From: Blautia faecicola
Lineage (GTDB): Bacteria; Bacillota; Clostridia; Lachnospirales; Lachnospiraceae
NCBI RefSeq assembly: GCF_004123145.1
Contig: NZ_SDKC01000001.1
Span: 1,817,501 to 1,881,500, forward strand
Reading direction: 5' to 3'
DNA length: 64,000 nucleotides
Part shown: positions 1 to 11,406 of the stretch, one piece after another
How the letters are laid out: each line of letters begins with the position of its first letter
Position numbering within the stretch: position 1 is the first letter of the stretch
The notes under the pieces: generated by a model
Databases searched by the model: none
What the model saw: only the letters and a program-made list of their open reading frames with translations
Told to the model about the DNA's origin: nothing
Program-made: the position numbers and the translations under genes

Positions 1-671
1 TTACCGATCCAGTCACTCTGCATCTTTTTAACTTTTTCCGGCCAGTCCAGTTTGTCCAGATCATTCAACAGACGGTCTGCATATTTTGTAATACGCAGCA
101 TCCACTGACGCAGATTTTTCTTAGTTACTTCAGAACCACAACGTTCACATTTTCCGTTGACAACTTCTTCATTTGCCAGACCTGTTTTACAGGATGGACA
201 CCAGTTGATCGGGAATTCTTTTTCGTAAGCCAGACCTTCTTTAAACATCTTTACAAAGATCCACTGGGTCCATTTGTAGAACTCAGGATCTGTGGTGTTT
301 ACTTCGCGATCCCAGTCATACAGAGCTGCGATCTCGTTGATCTGACGTTTGATATTTGCTACATTGTCTGCGGTTGATTTTGCAGGATGTACACCCATTT
401 TGATCGCATAGTTTTCAGCCGGCAGACCGAAAGCATCCCATCCCATCGGGTGAATGATATAGTAACCGTTCAATAATTTGTAGCGGCTCCATACATCAGA
501 AATTACATATCCTCTCCAGTGTCCGACATGAAGACCATTTCCTGACGGATATGGAAACATGTCCAGACAATAATATTTTGGCTTTTTGCCATCATCCACA
601 TTCACCGGGTGTTCTTCCCAGATATCATGCCATTTTTTTTCTACTGCCCTATGATTATAAGGTACTGTCAT
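1..671 (-). CDS. leuS: Leucyl-tRNA synthetase, N-terminal part (cut by window edge)
   Basis: Charges tRNA-Leu with leucine in the cytoplasm. About 223 N-terminal residues are visible; the rest lies before base 1. The class I signature HVGH sits at residues 48-51 in the context [12 protein letters not shown] zinc-knuckle type CPSC...CERC pair is read from roughly bases 125-205. The start at 671 is set by an AGGAGG site ending 9 bases upstream. A T-box leader lies immediately upstream, so expression should respond to uncharged tRNA-Leu. The gene is recognised from its conserved N-terminal sequence; only the truncation by the window is odd. Confidence 0.95.
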   Translation of the reverse strand, partial: MTVPYNHRAVEKKWHDIWEEHPVNVDDGKKPKYYCLDMFPYPSGNGLHVGHWRGYVISDVWSRYKLLNGYYIIHPMGWDAFGLPAENYAIKMGVHPAKSTADNVANIKRQINEIAALYDWDREVNTTDPEFYKWTQWIFVKMFKEGLAYEKEFPINWCPSCKTGLANEEVVNGKCERCGSEVTKKNLRQWMLRITKYADRLLNDLDKLDWPEKVKKMQSDWIG

Positions 672-699
672 GGTTTCTTCCTCCTAGGTATTGCTTGAA

Positions 700-985
700 A
701 TATAAAAAGTCCTTTTGTTTCTGTTTTTCAACTAGAGACGAAAGGACTTTATTTCCGTGGTACCACTCTACTTCATGAAGCATAAGCCTCATGCACTTAT
801 GGATTCTGTAACGGGAACTCCCGCTTTTTCTTACTTGCATCTTCTATAAATTATGAAAATGTTTCGGAAAAAGGACTCCGGGGCCAGTTCAAAGCTCTCT
901 TCTGCTGACTCGCACCAACCGACAGCTCTCTGAAAGAACGATACCGCTTTTACTCTTCCCCTTCCAAGTCGTATACTTTATAAAA
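700..985 (-). promoter_or_regulatory. T-box leader (leucine) of leuS
   Basis: On the minus strand the conserved T-box core GTGGTACCACGG lies at 753-769. It is followed by a terminator hairpin whose arms AAAGTCCTTT and AAAGGACTTT end in a T-run (about 705-750). Upstream are stem I elements, including a GGTTGGTGCGAGTC stretch and a GAACTGG segment; the CTG (plus-strand 885-887) is the likely specifier codon and reads leucine. By the known mechanism, uncharged tRNA-Leu binding would favour the antiterminator and allow leuS transcription. The class and target gene agree; the exact specifier is read by eye. Confidence 0.9.
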
Positions 986-1057
986 CATAAAATATTTTAA
1001 CTGCAAAGACAGTGTTTGTCAAGGCTTTCCTGTTATTTACACGGGCAGCAAGCCAAA

Positions 1058-1128
1058 GTGTTACTGTTCACTCCGTTCCCGGTAACACACCTCGCGATGC
1101 ACAGAATTTATACCAATCGTATAAATTC
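1058..1128. repeat. Two tandem inverted repeats
   Basis: The space between the T-box leader and the acetyltransferase gene holds two hairpins. One has arms GTGTTAC and GTAACAC (1058-1088). The other has perfect 10-base arms GAATTTATAC and GTATAAATTC around a five-base loop (1104-1128). A CCTCGCG word lies between them and recurs in the larger palindromic element at 24871-25014, so this may be a degenerate member of the same repeat family. No T-run marks either hairpin as an obvious terminator. Confidence 0.5.
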
Positions 1129-1148
1129 GCGAAGCATATTTTATCTCG

Positions 1149-1748
1149 TTATGGCTGCTCATCAAAACGATGGTTTTTAAAATAGTATTCTTTATCGTGC
1201 TCATTGATCTCACGATATACCTTGCATGGACTTCCAAAAGCAATACAGTTTGCCGGAATGTCTTTGGTTACGATAGAACCGGCACCGATCACGGAATTTT
1301 CTCCGATAGTTACATCCGGAAGAACGACAACATTGGCTCCCAGCCATACATTATCACCAATGGTGATTGGGAATGAATACATTCCGTCTCCCCGGTGTTC
1401 CGGATCAATGGGATGTCCGGTGGTACACAAGGTTACATTCGGTCCGATCAACACATTTTTTCCGATGGTGATCTTCCAGTCATCGATCAGTGTCAGATTC
1501 ATATTAGAATAGGTGCCGTCTCCGATGGATACATATTTTCCAACAGCTGCTGTAAGCGGTGGAGTGATCCATACATTTTTTCCTACTTTTCCGAAAATAT
1601 CGTGAAGAAGTGCTTCTCTTCCTTCCATATCTTCCGGTGGCATACTGTTGAATTCTCTTACCAGTGCTTTTGTGTGAGCCTGCAGACTCATATTTTCATC
1701 ATCATCCTGCCATACATACCCCTGTTTCATTCTCTCCTGCTCAGTCAT
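1149..1748 (-). CDS. Sugar O-acetyltransferase (maltose/galactoside acetyltransferase family)
   Basis: 199 residues, the usual length of the LacA/Maa family of cytoplasmic hexapeptide-repeat acetyltransferases, which transfer acetyl from acetyl-CoA to a sugar hydroxyl. The N-terminal MAC-type segment is residues 1-60. A left-handed beta-helix follows, with hexad repeats such as IGKNVLIGPNV and IGDNVWLGANV, and the catalytic histidine lies in the TTGHP motif. The C-terminus has the usual GSPCKVYREI ending. A GGGAGG ribosome site precedes the start at 1748. The gene appears monocistronic. Substrate sugar cannot be told from sequence. Confidence 0.9.
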   Translation of the reverse strand: MTEQERMKQGYVWQDDDENMSLQAHTKALVREFNSMPPEDMEGREALLHDIFGKVGKNVWITPPLTAAVGKYVSIGDGTYSNMNLTLIDDWKITIGKNVLIGPNVTLCTTGHPIDPEHRGDGMYSFPITIGDNVWLGANVVVLPDVTIGENSVIGAGSIVTKDIPANCIAFGSPCKVYREINEHDKEYYFKNHRFDEQP

Positions 1749-1886
1749 AGTTTTTCTACCTCCCAGTTAATATTACTACAGGGTTAAGTGTAACATATTT
1801 GTGTAGGAAAAGCCATCTGTTCTCGAGAAAAGTATTGCCACGGTACATAACAATAACATATAACAGTCAGATGCTTTTTCATAGCA

Positions 1887-2684
1887 TCAGTTGTCCAGAG
1901 AATCGGAAAAAAACAGACGTGGGAAAAGATCTTGTCCGAGCTCTTCCGCGGTATAATCCGCATTGCAGGATACGCTGGGAGCATACAGGTACGTATATCC
2001 ATCCCGTATAACCATAAATACCAGCCAGAAATTGGTATCCTCGTTGTTTCCGCTGGTAAAGGAAACAATATACACCGGATAGGAAAGACTCTCAGTATAA
2101 CCATCGTCCTGGTAAACGGAAAGAATGTTATATATGCCACCGTCGGTCAGTTTTTCTGCTGCAAGGGTTGCGTATGCCTCCGGAGTGTCCGGAAGATCTT
2201 CCGGGTTGACATAGCAATAGTCAACGATGCAAGACATCCCGTCTTCTAACATATCGTCATATCGGTGAGTCCCGTCTTCATAATTTTCATTTAGTATAGA
2301 AATCATACCGGTGTAAGGAAGAGCACCTCCCATGAGAACCGGTATGTCCACAGAATTCTCCTGACCGGACGGCGCATCAACAGGGTCTTCATCTGGTTGT
2401 GACGGAGAAGGATCTGCCTCATCAGGTGTATGGGATCCATGATCATTACCTGATTGAGTGTTTTCTGTGGTGTCGATATTTTCAGGAACTTCAGGTTCGT
2501 CCGTTATTATCGGATCAGTGTTTTTTTTCGGGTCAGATGGATCCTCGTCGTTTTGTTTGGTGTTTCTATCTGCAGTAATGAATGGAATCTTGAAGGGTAA
2601 TTCGACCGGAAGTTTGAAAGAACAGGATGTCATGGTCAATGCTGCTGTGAGGAGCAGTGAAGCAAAAAGCCATTTTCTTTTCAT
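1887..2684 (-). CDS. Putative lipoprotein with acidic linker
   Basis: 265 residues from the ATG at 2684, chosen because an AAAGGAG site lies just upstream; a longer in-frame reading lacks one. The N-terminus is a lipoprotein signal: basic start, hydrophobic core and the lipobox LTMTSC with Cys21. A disordered Asp/Glu/Pro/Ser-rich linker of about 80 residues follows (roughly 40-125), then a folded domain of about 140 residues containing YVNPEDLPDTPEAYA. This suggests a protein tethered to the outer membrane face with its C-terminal domain held away from it. I do not recognise the domain family, and neighbours give no functional hint. Confidence 0.75.
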   Translation of the reverse strand: MKRKWLFASLLLTAALTMTSCSFKLPVELPFKIPFITADRNTKQNDEDPSDPKKNTDPIITDEPEVPENIDTTENTQSGNDHGSHTPDEADPSPSQPDEDPVDAPSGQENSVDIPVLMGGALPYTGMISILNENYEDGTHRYDDMLEDGMSCIVDYCYVNPEDLPDTPEAYATLAAEKLTDGGIYNILSVYQDDGYTESLSYPVYIVSFTSGNNEDTNFWLVFMVIRDGYTYLYAPSVSCNADYTAEELGQDLFPRLFFSDSLDN

Positions 2685-2837
2685 AAGCGTAGTCTCCTTT
2701 CTTCTGATTATAGCAAATAGAATGATATACAGAATTCCTTTTTTACATTGTACCATATATTGTGCGGTTTGTGTGACTTTGGCTTATAAAATGATCCACT
2801 GGTCTCTTGATTATTGTTATCAGTAAACAGTGATTTT

Positions 2838-3629
2838 TCATTGAGGAGAAACGCTGGAGATCCAGTCTTTTGGCGAACAACCGCACTGCTGTTTAAAATA
2901 TCGGCTGAAATGAGACATGTTTCGAAATCCGCAGGAAAGAGCCACTTGTTGGATCGGCAGCGCTTCATTTGTCAGTAGATTTTTGGCCTTGTCAAGACGG
3001 ACCTGTAGCAGGTCGTTGTGTGGGGTACTGTGAAAAAACTGCCGGTAATAAGCGTAGAACTGACTTTTTTCCAGGTTTATCTGATTGCAGAGTTGTTCGG
3101 TTGTCCAGTGTTTTTCATAATGGCGGAGCATCTCCATGCGAAGTGCCTGAAAATCCCGGTACAACCCTTCTTCTTCTGGGTTATGTCGCTGCCCTTTTTC
3201 AAGTCCACGGGCTGCCGTGACCAGAAGCTGGCAGATCAGTGCACTCTGCATTGCTTCCGTATGAGAACCGCGGGTGATGTATTCCTGCTGCAGCTTGCGG
3301 ATGATTTCTTCTATTTCTTCCGGATTTTGCGGATAAAATATCTGGTTTTGCGGAAGATGAAAATATTCTGCAAGATTCTCCTGTGCAACAAAATGAAGAT
3401 AACTGTTCCGGAACTTCTGTACTGCCTGATAGTGCTGCATCTGTCCTGGTGTGTACAGGATGCAGGCATTTTCTCCGGTAATCAGTATACCATTCGCCTG
3501 ATAAACTTTCATCGGAGTTTTCAGCAATAAAAACAAATAATCGCCGCTCCCCTGTGGACGGTAGATCCGGTCAGCATCTGGGTTGGAGCGGTTGTATTCG
3601 CAAAACTGTATGGAAATATCTGAAATCAT
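2838..3629 (-). CDS. AraC-family transcriptional regulator
   Basis: 263 residues with an N-terminal cupin-like sensing region (about 1-150) and a C-terminal double helix-turn-helix (about 165-260). The second HTH shows the typical AraC ending, VALSCGFRNMSHFSRYFKQ followed by GCSPKDW. The gene is divergent from the GH51 arabinofuranosidase at 3800 with 170 bases between starts, so a role in activating that gene in response to arabinose or arabino-oligosaccharide is a reasonable inference. No specific operator was identified between them. Confidence 0.9.
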   Translation of the reverse strand: MISDISIQFCEYNRSNPDADRIYRPQGSGDYLFLLLKTPMKVYQANGILITGENACILYTPGQMQHYQAVQKFRNSYLHFVAQENLAEYFHLPQNQIFYPQNPEEIEEIIRKLQQEYITRGSHTEAMQSALICQLLVTAARGLEKGQRHNPEEEGLYRDFQALRMEMLRHYEKHWTTEQLCNQINLEKSQFYAYYRQFFHSTPHNDLLQVRLDKAKNLLTNEALPIQQVALSCGFRNMSHFSRYFKQQCGCSPKDWISSVSPQ

Positions 3630-3781
3630 TACTTCATCACCCTCTCGTATTTTCTACAAAAAGCATACCTGACACCGGAAAAAAAGTCAATTACTTCGGA
3701 CAAAAACATCTGGTATTCTGCCAATGTTCTGTTACAATCATAGACAGTACAGACAATACATGTCGAGAGCACATTATATAA

Positions 3782-5299
<1,518 letters not shown>

Positions 5300-5307
5300 T
5301 TTCTTTC

Positions 5308-5339
5308 AAAAATGCTCCTGGAATTCCAGGAGCATTTTT
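5308..5339 (+). terminator. Intrinsic terminator after the GH51 gene
   Basis: Perfect arms AAAAATGCTCCTGGAA and TTCCAGGAGCATTTTT meet at a GAATTC centre 8 bases after the stop codon, with a T-run at the end. It can also work for the convergent YitT gene because the arm starts with an A-run. Confidence 0.9.
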
Positions 5340-5379
5340 GATAACTGTTCTGTAACTATTCAAAGTTCTTGTTATTCTT

Positions 5380-6276
5380 TTATTCTAACGGTTCCTCATA
5401 AAATCTTCCCGCGATTCCCTCGGATTTGATAATGTTGATAAATGCTTCCGGATCCAGGCTGCGAACCAGTGCAGTCACTTCTTTCACCTCATCTTCTCCC
5501 AGTACTGTGTACAGCATGTCTTTGTCCTCTTTCAGATAGCAGCCCTGAACGGCAAGATGTGTGATTCCATGCCTGGTACATTCCATAATCTTCTGCTCCA
5601 GCATCGCTCCGTGACGAGTGACGATGAACATGGTTGCTTTTTGATCTTTTCTGTGAAGTGTGTTGATCGTCTGTGTGGAAACGAACTGGAAAATGATGGA
5701 ATACATCGCAGCTTCAAATCCAAACAGAAAACCTGCGGTCGTAAGTATCACCACATTGATACCAAAAACAAAATTCCAGGACGGTTTATGCAATCTGGAG
5801 GAAAGATAAACCGCAATAAAATCCGTTCCACCGCTGGAAGCTTTTCCAAACAGGGCAATCGAGATTGCTGTTCCGTTCAGAATCCCGCCAAACACAGACA
5901 CCAGAAGCGGATCATATGTAATCGGCGTTACCGGGATCAGATCGACCAGAAAAGAGTTCAGTACGATCATCAATACCGTATATGAGGTAAACTTCTTTCC
6001 GATCATCCGAAAACCGATCACCGCCGGTATCGCATTCAACGCAATATTGATCACCGAATACGGCAATACAATCCCGAAAAATGTCTCCGCCGTACGCTGT
6101 AACAAAAGCGATAAACCGGTAAATCCCCCCGGAATCAGATTCCCCGCCCGGACGAAAGATTTGATATTGACAGACATCAGTAACGATGCGAAAAGTACGC
6201 AGCCTGTCGATATCAGTGGCTGCTTCCATCTTGGGGATGTTCGTACAGTTGTCGGTTGTTGATTTGTAGTTTTCAT
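5380..6276 (-). CDS. YitT family membrane protein
   Basis: 298 residues from the ATG at 6276, preceded by GGAGAACAAA. The first ~210 residues contain about five or six hydrophobic segments typical of the YitT/DUF161 membrane domain, including NLIPGGFTGLSLLLQR. The last ~80 residues form the cytoplasmic DUF2179 domain (from about MFIVTRHGAMLEQKIME to the end), which in this family resembles small ligand-binding folds. The transported substrate is not established for the family. Convergent with the GH51 gene. Confidence 0.88.
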   Translation of the reverse strand: MKTTNQQPTTVRTSPRWKQPLISTGCVLFASLLMSVNIKSFVRAGNLIPGGFTGLSLLLQRTAETFFGIVLPYSVINIALNAIPAVIGFRMIGKKFTSYTVLMIVLNSFLVDLIPVTPITYDPLLVSVFGGILNGTAISIALFGKASSGGTDFIAVYLSSRLHKPSWNFVFGINVVILTTAGFLFGFEAAMYSIIFQFVSTQTINTLHRKDQKATMFIVTRHGAMLEQKIMECTRHGITHLAVQGCYLKEDKDMLYTVLGEDEVKEVTALVRSLDPEAFINIIKSEGIAGRFYEEPLE

Positions 6277-6401
6277 TTTGTTCTCCATTATAAAAAAATT
6301 GTAAAAAACTATTGTTGCCTTCACTTAAGGAAGTTTTAGCAGCGTGTTCTATTATAGTATAGCTCTTTTGAGATGTTTCATCAATGGGAATTCATTGGAC
6401 T

Positions 6402-7799
6402 TTATTTGTAGAGATCTTTTAACATTACCAGATGAACTTCCCCACGTTCTTGAGCCTGAAGAAGTCCATCCGTGAATCCACCTTTGGAAAAGATATAATA
6501 GTGATAGTTGTTGCCTTTTCCAAAAGCTGATGCATAATCTCTGATTAAATCAAGTTCGTCCATACCAATTTTCTCATTTCTGTACTTACACGAACCGATA
6601 ATATAGTCATTACCATCTACAGGCGTTCCGATAATATCAATCTGTATCTGCTTTTTCTTTTTCGGGTCTGTCCCCCACCATTGACCGATTTCACTTAGCT
6701 CAATCGGAAGGTTATCTGAATAGTAAAGCAGATAGTCCTGACACATCTTCTCAAAAATCAACCCCATATAATCAGAAAAATATTGTTTTACCGCGTGGGG
6801 ATAGATTTTTGTAATTCTACCAGAGTCAATGGCACTTATATTGACAGGTACAAAACGATACCAAAACCGGAAGAAATTATCAGCCAGTAGATAGATGGTT
6901 TTCTTACCTGGTTTTTCTGTGATTGGTGTTTCTTTCCTGGCAATACCAAGGTTGATCAGTGTTTTTAGATATTTCGATACAACTGAATTTTCCTCACCAA
7001 CCTTCAACTTGATATCGTTCATTCGGGAAGCCCCCTCCGCAATTGCTTTTATAATTGCATTATAGATGGCTGGCTCACGCAGTTCCTGTTTCAACAGATT
7101 TCCCGGCTCCTCATACAGATAACTGGAACGGTCAAAAAAATTATCCAGCAGAGCCTCATCCACACTATCTTTCACATCCAATTTATTAATATAATGAGGA
7201 ACTCCGCCTGTGATTCCATAAATCAGAGAATTGTCTTCTACGGACAGATTCGGGTGAAACACAGCTGTTTCCTTATAGTCCAGTGGTTCAATCTTGAACT
7301 GCCCGGTACGCCTTCCATACAGTGGACTTTCCTTTCCAAGCACCTGACTCTCCATAAAACTCATAGACGAGCCACAAAGGATCAGATACATCTTGGATTC
7401 TGTCCATTTGTGGTCGATGATATGTTGAAGCATTGCTGAAATGGCGGGCTTCGCTTTGGCAAGATACGGATACTCATCAATGACAAAGACGATTCGTTTC
7501 TCTTTTGAAAGTACTGTCAACTCATCCAAGGCAGCATCGTAAGACCTGAACTCGGGGGCAGACTCCATATCCGTCCGCTCGTAGCTCATAATTGACTTTG
7601 AGAGAGCCTCTAGGTTTTCCTTTCCTGTCGTATTCAAAGCTGAAAAGAAAATAGTGGGCTTGTCCTTACAGAACTCATTAATCAATGCCGTTTTTCCAAC
7701 ACGACGTCTGCCATAAATGACAATGCACTCGAACTTATCGTCCTCATACCGCTTATTCAGCTTCCGAAGTTCATTCTCACGACAATAAAATTGATTCAT
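6402..7799 (-). CDS. Archaeal-type AAA ATPase with DUF234 domain
   Basis: 465 residues from the ATG at 7799, set by a GGAGG site. A P-loop GRRRVGKTA lies at residues 30-38 and a Walker B with VFVIDEYPYL near residue 110. A winged-helix region follows (about 270-320), and the C-terminal DUF234 region (about 330-465) holds a CKYRNEKIGMDELDLI segment resembling a nuclease-like fold. Such ATPases are widespread, often in mobile or defence contexts, but their role is poorly known. Its promoter carries a striking inverted repeat covering the start of the transcript, so it is probably repressed. Confidence 0.85.
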   Translation of the reverse strand: MNQFYCRENELRKLNKRYEDDKFECIVIYGRRRVGKTALINEFCKDKPTIFFSALNTTGKENLEALSKSIMSYERTDMESAPEFRSYDAALDELTVLSKEKRIVFVIDEYPYLAKAKPAISAMLQHIIDHKWTESKMYLILCGSSMSFMESQVLGKESPLYGRRTGQFKIEPLDYKETAVFHPNLSVEDNSLIYGITGGVPHYINKLDVKDSVDEALLDNFFDRSSYLYEEPGNLLKQELREPAIYNAIIKAIAEGASRMNDIKLKVGEENSVVSKYLKTLINLGIARKETPITEKPGKKTIYLLADNFFRFWYRFVPVNISAIDSGRITKIYPHAVKQYFSDYMGLIFEKMCQDYLLYYSDNLPIELSEIGQWWGTDPKKKKQIQIDIIGTPVDGNDYIIGSCKYRNEKIGMDELDLIRDYASAFGKGNNYHYYIFSKGGFTDGLLQAQERGEVHLVMLKDLYK

Positions 7800-7820
7800 C
7801 TGCTTACCTCCACAAAATAT

Positions 7821-7889
7821 ACTCATAAGAAAGCAACTCATAAGTTACTTTCTTATGAGTATAATAAAACAAATCGGTTTAAAAGTCAA
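7821..7889 (-). promoter_or_regulatory. Promoter and inverted-repeat operator of the ATPase gene
   Basis: On the minus strand a -35 box TTGACT (7884-7889) and a -10 box TATTAT (7861-7866) are 17 bases apart. Directly after the -10 lies an inverted repeat with perfect 13-base arms ACTCATAAGAAAG and CTTTCTTATGAGT (7848-7860 and 7821-7833); a third half-copy ACTTATGAGT sits in the spacer. A protein bound here would cover the transcription start. The same arms could also form an mRNA hairpin just ahead of the ribosome site. Confidence 0.7.
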
Positions 7890-7908
7890 GTTTCGCCAAG
7901 TCAAACCA

Positions 7909-10110
7909 TCAGCGAGCTGTTTCTCTTTCTATTTTTTCAAAAAGAGGTTGTTTTCTGACAATATCGCATTCTTCGATATTGTATCGGTTTCTCAAATAAT
8001 CGGTTAAATCCATAATATAAAGATCCATATAACCCATAGAATAACCGGAAATTTCGTATATATCAAAATAAATATATAAAGATGAGTATTTGATATAAAA
8101 TTTAAACTCATCAACTTGATGATATAGATTAGATATATTCTGATAGCATTCTTCTAAAACATCATTATAGTCTTGACTATATTCTGTATACAATCTTTCT
8201 CTTATGATAGTCATTAATTCTATAAATGACATTGGCAAAACTTCATGCAAACTGAGTAGTACACCAGTGTTCAAATCTGCTACGATACATTTTCGCAATG
8301 GAGTACCATGAACACCACCAAGATACAAATAACGATCAAATATTACAGAGAAGAGTCCGGCATCATTATGTGTTATCTCATAGCATAAATTATCTGTCAG
8401 GGTTCCCTCTGAAATTTGCTCCTTTTCCTGTTGTGCAGCTATTCTTTTCAGTATGAATGGATCTTCTTTATGACCTGAAATATCCTGTTGCCATTCTGTC
8501 CACACATTCTGGTAATATTCATTAATTTGTGCATTTATCTCTTGTACAGAATCATATTCGCCTAGCAACATTGGTTTTGAAGCTTTTACTTTTGCAACAA
8601 TTCCAATATCCATAGTATAAAGCATCTCTTTTTCAACAGGAACTACAGAAATACTGCTGATAAATACCCTGTCTTTTTGCAGTCCACTTTTTCTATTTTC
8701 AAGGATGCCTTTTTCAACGATATTCACTTGAAAGCAATGATTTCTATAAATTCTTTCACAGATATCATAAAAATCTTTTGAATAGCGTTCTTTTTGCTCA
8801 TTGCTGCAAACATCTTTAGAAATCAAATATAATTCTGCAACAACATTTTTCTTATCAAGGATCTTGGTATAGTTTCTGAACGACACCGATAATTTGTCTA
8901 TCCATTTTCGCATTTTTTCAAGATTATATGTATTTCGGTCTATTATTTCAATTGCATAAATTTTATCCATATCCCCTGGAGTCCAGGCCTTTACGACAAC
9001 AGGATATGTTATTTCCCCATATGTGCAATCTTTTATAATAGTATATCTATCTTCATATGTTTGTTCGATTCTGTCGACAACGCTCCCGATAAGTCGCATA
9101 GTTTCTGGATCAATTTCTTGTTTTTTATGAAACTTTCCAGAAAGTTTCATAACCTCTGTTGGGCGTAACTCAAATTCATAAACCGATTTATCTGTCTCAG
9201 ACATACGATCCAAATATTCATTTAATATCCACCCTGCATTTTTCTGCCAGATATATGCTCGTATTTCGCCACATCCTGTCTCTGTATCCAGTTGTCCAAT
9301 TAATACATTCGGTGTTCCACCATCCGTCAACAAACTTCCGCACTGTAATTCGTGAAATGCCTTTCGATGCATCTGCACTAACGCATCATGTAAATGCCCT
9401 GACATCCATAATTGTACACCAAATTGTTCAAGAATTCTGCAAACCTCATTTTTTTCTTCTGGTTTTAAAGAATCAAACGGAAAATGACTTAAAATAATGG
9501 TATACTTTTGTGGATTTACCTTCTCAAGAATGTCATATAATAAGTCCGTACCGATAACGAGACTTTCTTCCTGACCCTTTGTATAAGTAATCGTTGAATC
9601 CAAATGTATAATATTAAAATCTTCTGTTTTAATCAAAAAATGTCCTAGCTCCCGATATTTTTCTGCTCGACTAGGGACATCTTTATAAAATTCTTCAACA
9701 ATTTTGAAAAATTCTGTCTGTCCGATTTTTATGTCCTGAAGATCTGTCTTCTGTATTTTTCCCTCTTCTATATCATAATACCCTTTTTCAACACCGTTAT
9801 TATTTAATATTCTTTTGACCGCCTGATCTCTTTGTTCTATATTTCTGTCTATATCATGATTTCCAGGAACCATAAAAAAACATTCTGGAGATACTTCGAC
9901 TGCCGCACACAATTCTCTCAGATATTGTACTGAGTTTGGTAAGAAATATTTATCCGGAGCATTCCGCAAATCTCCAGCGAAAAATGCATAGTCACATTTA
10001 ATTCTTTTTTCTCTCAAAAAAGATTTTATACTATCTCGTAACAATCTTGTATTAATATTTGTCTTATTAAAATGTAAGTCTGAAAATTGAATCCACCGTA
10101 TCGTACTCAT
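7909..10110 (-). CDS. Metallophosphoesterase with C-terminal DUF3298-like domain
   Basis: 733 residues. The N-terminal ~250 residues are a calcineurin-like phosphoesterase with all metal-binding motifs in order: FSDLH (residue ~11), AGDLRN (~47), GNHD (~84), SHFPF (~210) and GHLHD (~242). A middle region (~300-540) is not recognised. The last ~150 residues, with LYLGGVHGTPLR, resemble the DUF3298 domain known from RsiV-like anti-sigma factors and deacetylases. There is no signal peptide, so the DUF3298-like part would be cytoplasmic, which is unusual. The start has a GAGGGAA site. The substrate is unknown; phosphodiesters of nucleotides or nucleic acid are possible. Confidence 0.8.
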   Translation of the reverse strand: MSTIRWIQFSDLHFNKTNINTRLLRDSIKSFLREKRIKCDYAFFAGDLRNAPDKYFLPNSVQYLRELCAAVEVSPECFFMVPGNHDIDRNIEQRDQAVKRILNNNGVEKGYYDIEEGKIQKTDLQDIKIGQTEFFKIVEEFYKDVPSRAEKYRELGHFLIKTEDFNIIHLDSTITYTKGQEESLVIGTDLLYDILEKVNPQKYTIILSHFPFDSLKPEEKNEVCRILEQFGVQLWMSGHLHDALVQMHRKAFHELQCGSLLTDGGTPNVLIGQLDTETGCGEIRAYIWQKNAGWILNEYLDRMSETDKSVYEFELRPTEVMKLSGKFHKKQEIDPETMRLIGSVVDRIEQTYEDRYTIIKDCTYGEITYPVVVKAWTPGDMDKIYAIEIIDRNTYNLEKMRKWIDKLSVSFRNYTKILDKKNVVAELYLISKDVCSNEQKERYSKDFYDICERIYRNHCFQVNIVEKGILENRKSGLQKDRVFISSISVVPVEKEMLYTMDIGIVAKVKASKPMLLGEYDSVQEINAQINEYYQNVWTEWQQDISGHKEDPFILKRIAAQQEKEQISEGTLTDNLCYEITHNDAGLFSVIFDRYLYLGGVHGTPLRKCIVADLNTGVLLSLHEVLPMSFIELMTIIRERLYTEYSQDYNDVLEECYQNISNLYHQVDEFKFYIKYSSLYIYFDIYEISGYSMGYMDLYIMDLTDYLRNRYNIEECDIVRKQPLFEKIERETAR

Positions 10111-10288
10111 CTGCTATTCCCTCATATTATTAAACGATTATTTTTCCAAATTTTTCTTAATATTCATTATAACATTTTCTATAATATCAGAAAATACGCT
10201 TTGTCATATTATCATAGTCTCACTCAATTTTCTCCTTTGTTTTCTTTATACAAAACTGAAAAATAATAAATTATCAAACACATGGCTC

Positions 10289-11316
10289 TCAGGCATTCTT
10301 ATGAGTCACTTCCGCAAACTTTTTATACCGTTCGTACATCCTGTCATAAATTTCCATATACTCCGCATTCGGCAAATAACAGATCCCCCGCACATGCAAG
10401 CCCCGATTCCAGAGCATAGAATCCTGGAACGATGGCATCACGGACATTTCCATAGATTCCTTTTTCAGAATACTTTTCGGAACCAAGGCTGATCAGCACA
10501 CTGGAAGTTCCCAGAACAAGCATTGCCTGATCCGGTCTGCTGACACCACATCCCGGAACACCGGCATGAGAATCAATGATGGCAGGTGCAACCGGAAGTC
10601 CGGGACAAAGGCCCAGAATATCAGCCCATTCCGTGGTAAGCGTTCCAACCGGTGTTCCAATCGGACAGATATTTCCGGCCAATTTATCTGATACTACGTT
10701 CTCCAGCGCCGGATCAAACGAAGCCAACAGGTTAGCCTCAGGATATCTGTTGGCATTATCATACCAGGCTTTGTAACCTGCCATTGATATACTGCGGTTT
10801 GCCGTATGCGTGAGCATCTGTGTGACCCAGTCTCCTGCTTCCACAAAAGCGTCTGCCGCCATATAAATCTCCGGATCCTCCGCAAGTGTTTCCATAATCT
10901 TCGGAATCATCAGTTCGCAGGAGATTCTGCCCCCAAATACAGGGCTGTACTGCAGATTCTTTTCTTCCAGAACAGCATTGATCCGATCAGCAAAACGCTG
11001 TGCCCCATGATGTTTCCAGAGTTTTGCATATGCATTTTTGTGATTCTTCCACTGTTCCTGTCGGCTTAAAGGTATGCCGTTCCTATCAACCGAAAGCATC
11101 GTACAGGAAGTAAAATCCACACCGATACATTTGATCTGTTCCGATGCAAGTCCACTGCTTTTTATTGCATGCGTAACAATTTCCTGCATTGCTTTCAGAT
11201 AATCGTCCGGCTCCTGCAGGGCACAGCTTGCATCGATTTTTCCATAATCAAATCCTGTCGGATCAAGAATCCCATGTGCATACGCACAGGTTTCGCTGGC
11301 AACAATCTGCCCGTCC
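10289..11316 (-). pseudogene. araB: Ribulokinase araB, 3' remnant (IS-split, internally deleted, frameshifted)
   Basis: This is the larger piece of a broken L-ribulokinase gene; the first 80 bases are on the other side of the IS at 12653-12732. From 11316 downward the reading DGQIVASETCAYAHG continues the kinase, with the family motifs FTSCTM and LGTSS intact. At about 10380-10400 the frame changes: after ALESGLACAGD the sequence jumps to the C-terminal YLPNAEYMEIYDRMY in another frame. Against normal ribulokinases (about 560 residues) roughly 170 codons are missing there. The gene therefore has two separate inactivating events and cannot make a functional kinase for the arabinose pathway. 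Confidence 0.88.
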
Positions 11317-11406
11317 TATAATGGTATCGTAATTTAAGACACTTCAAGAGACATTTCTTAATGAATCTGATATACTGTAAACACTACAGAAAGAAGGATT
11401 ATTATT

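Noticed and set aside
655-840. A 61-codon minus-strand reading across the leuS leader
   Set aside because: It lies wholly within the T-box antiterminator/terminator structure, has no ribosome site and its codons follow the conserved RNA motif.
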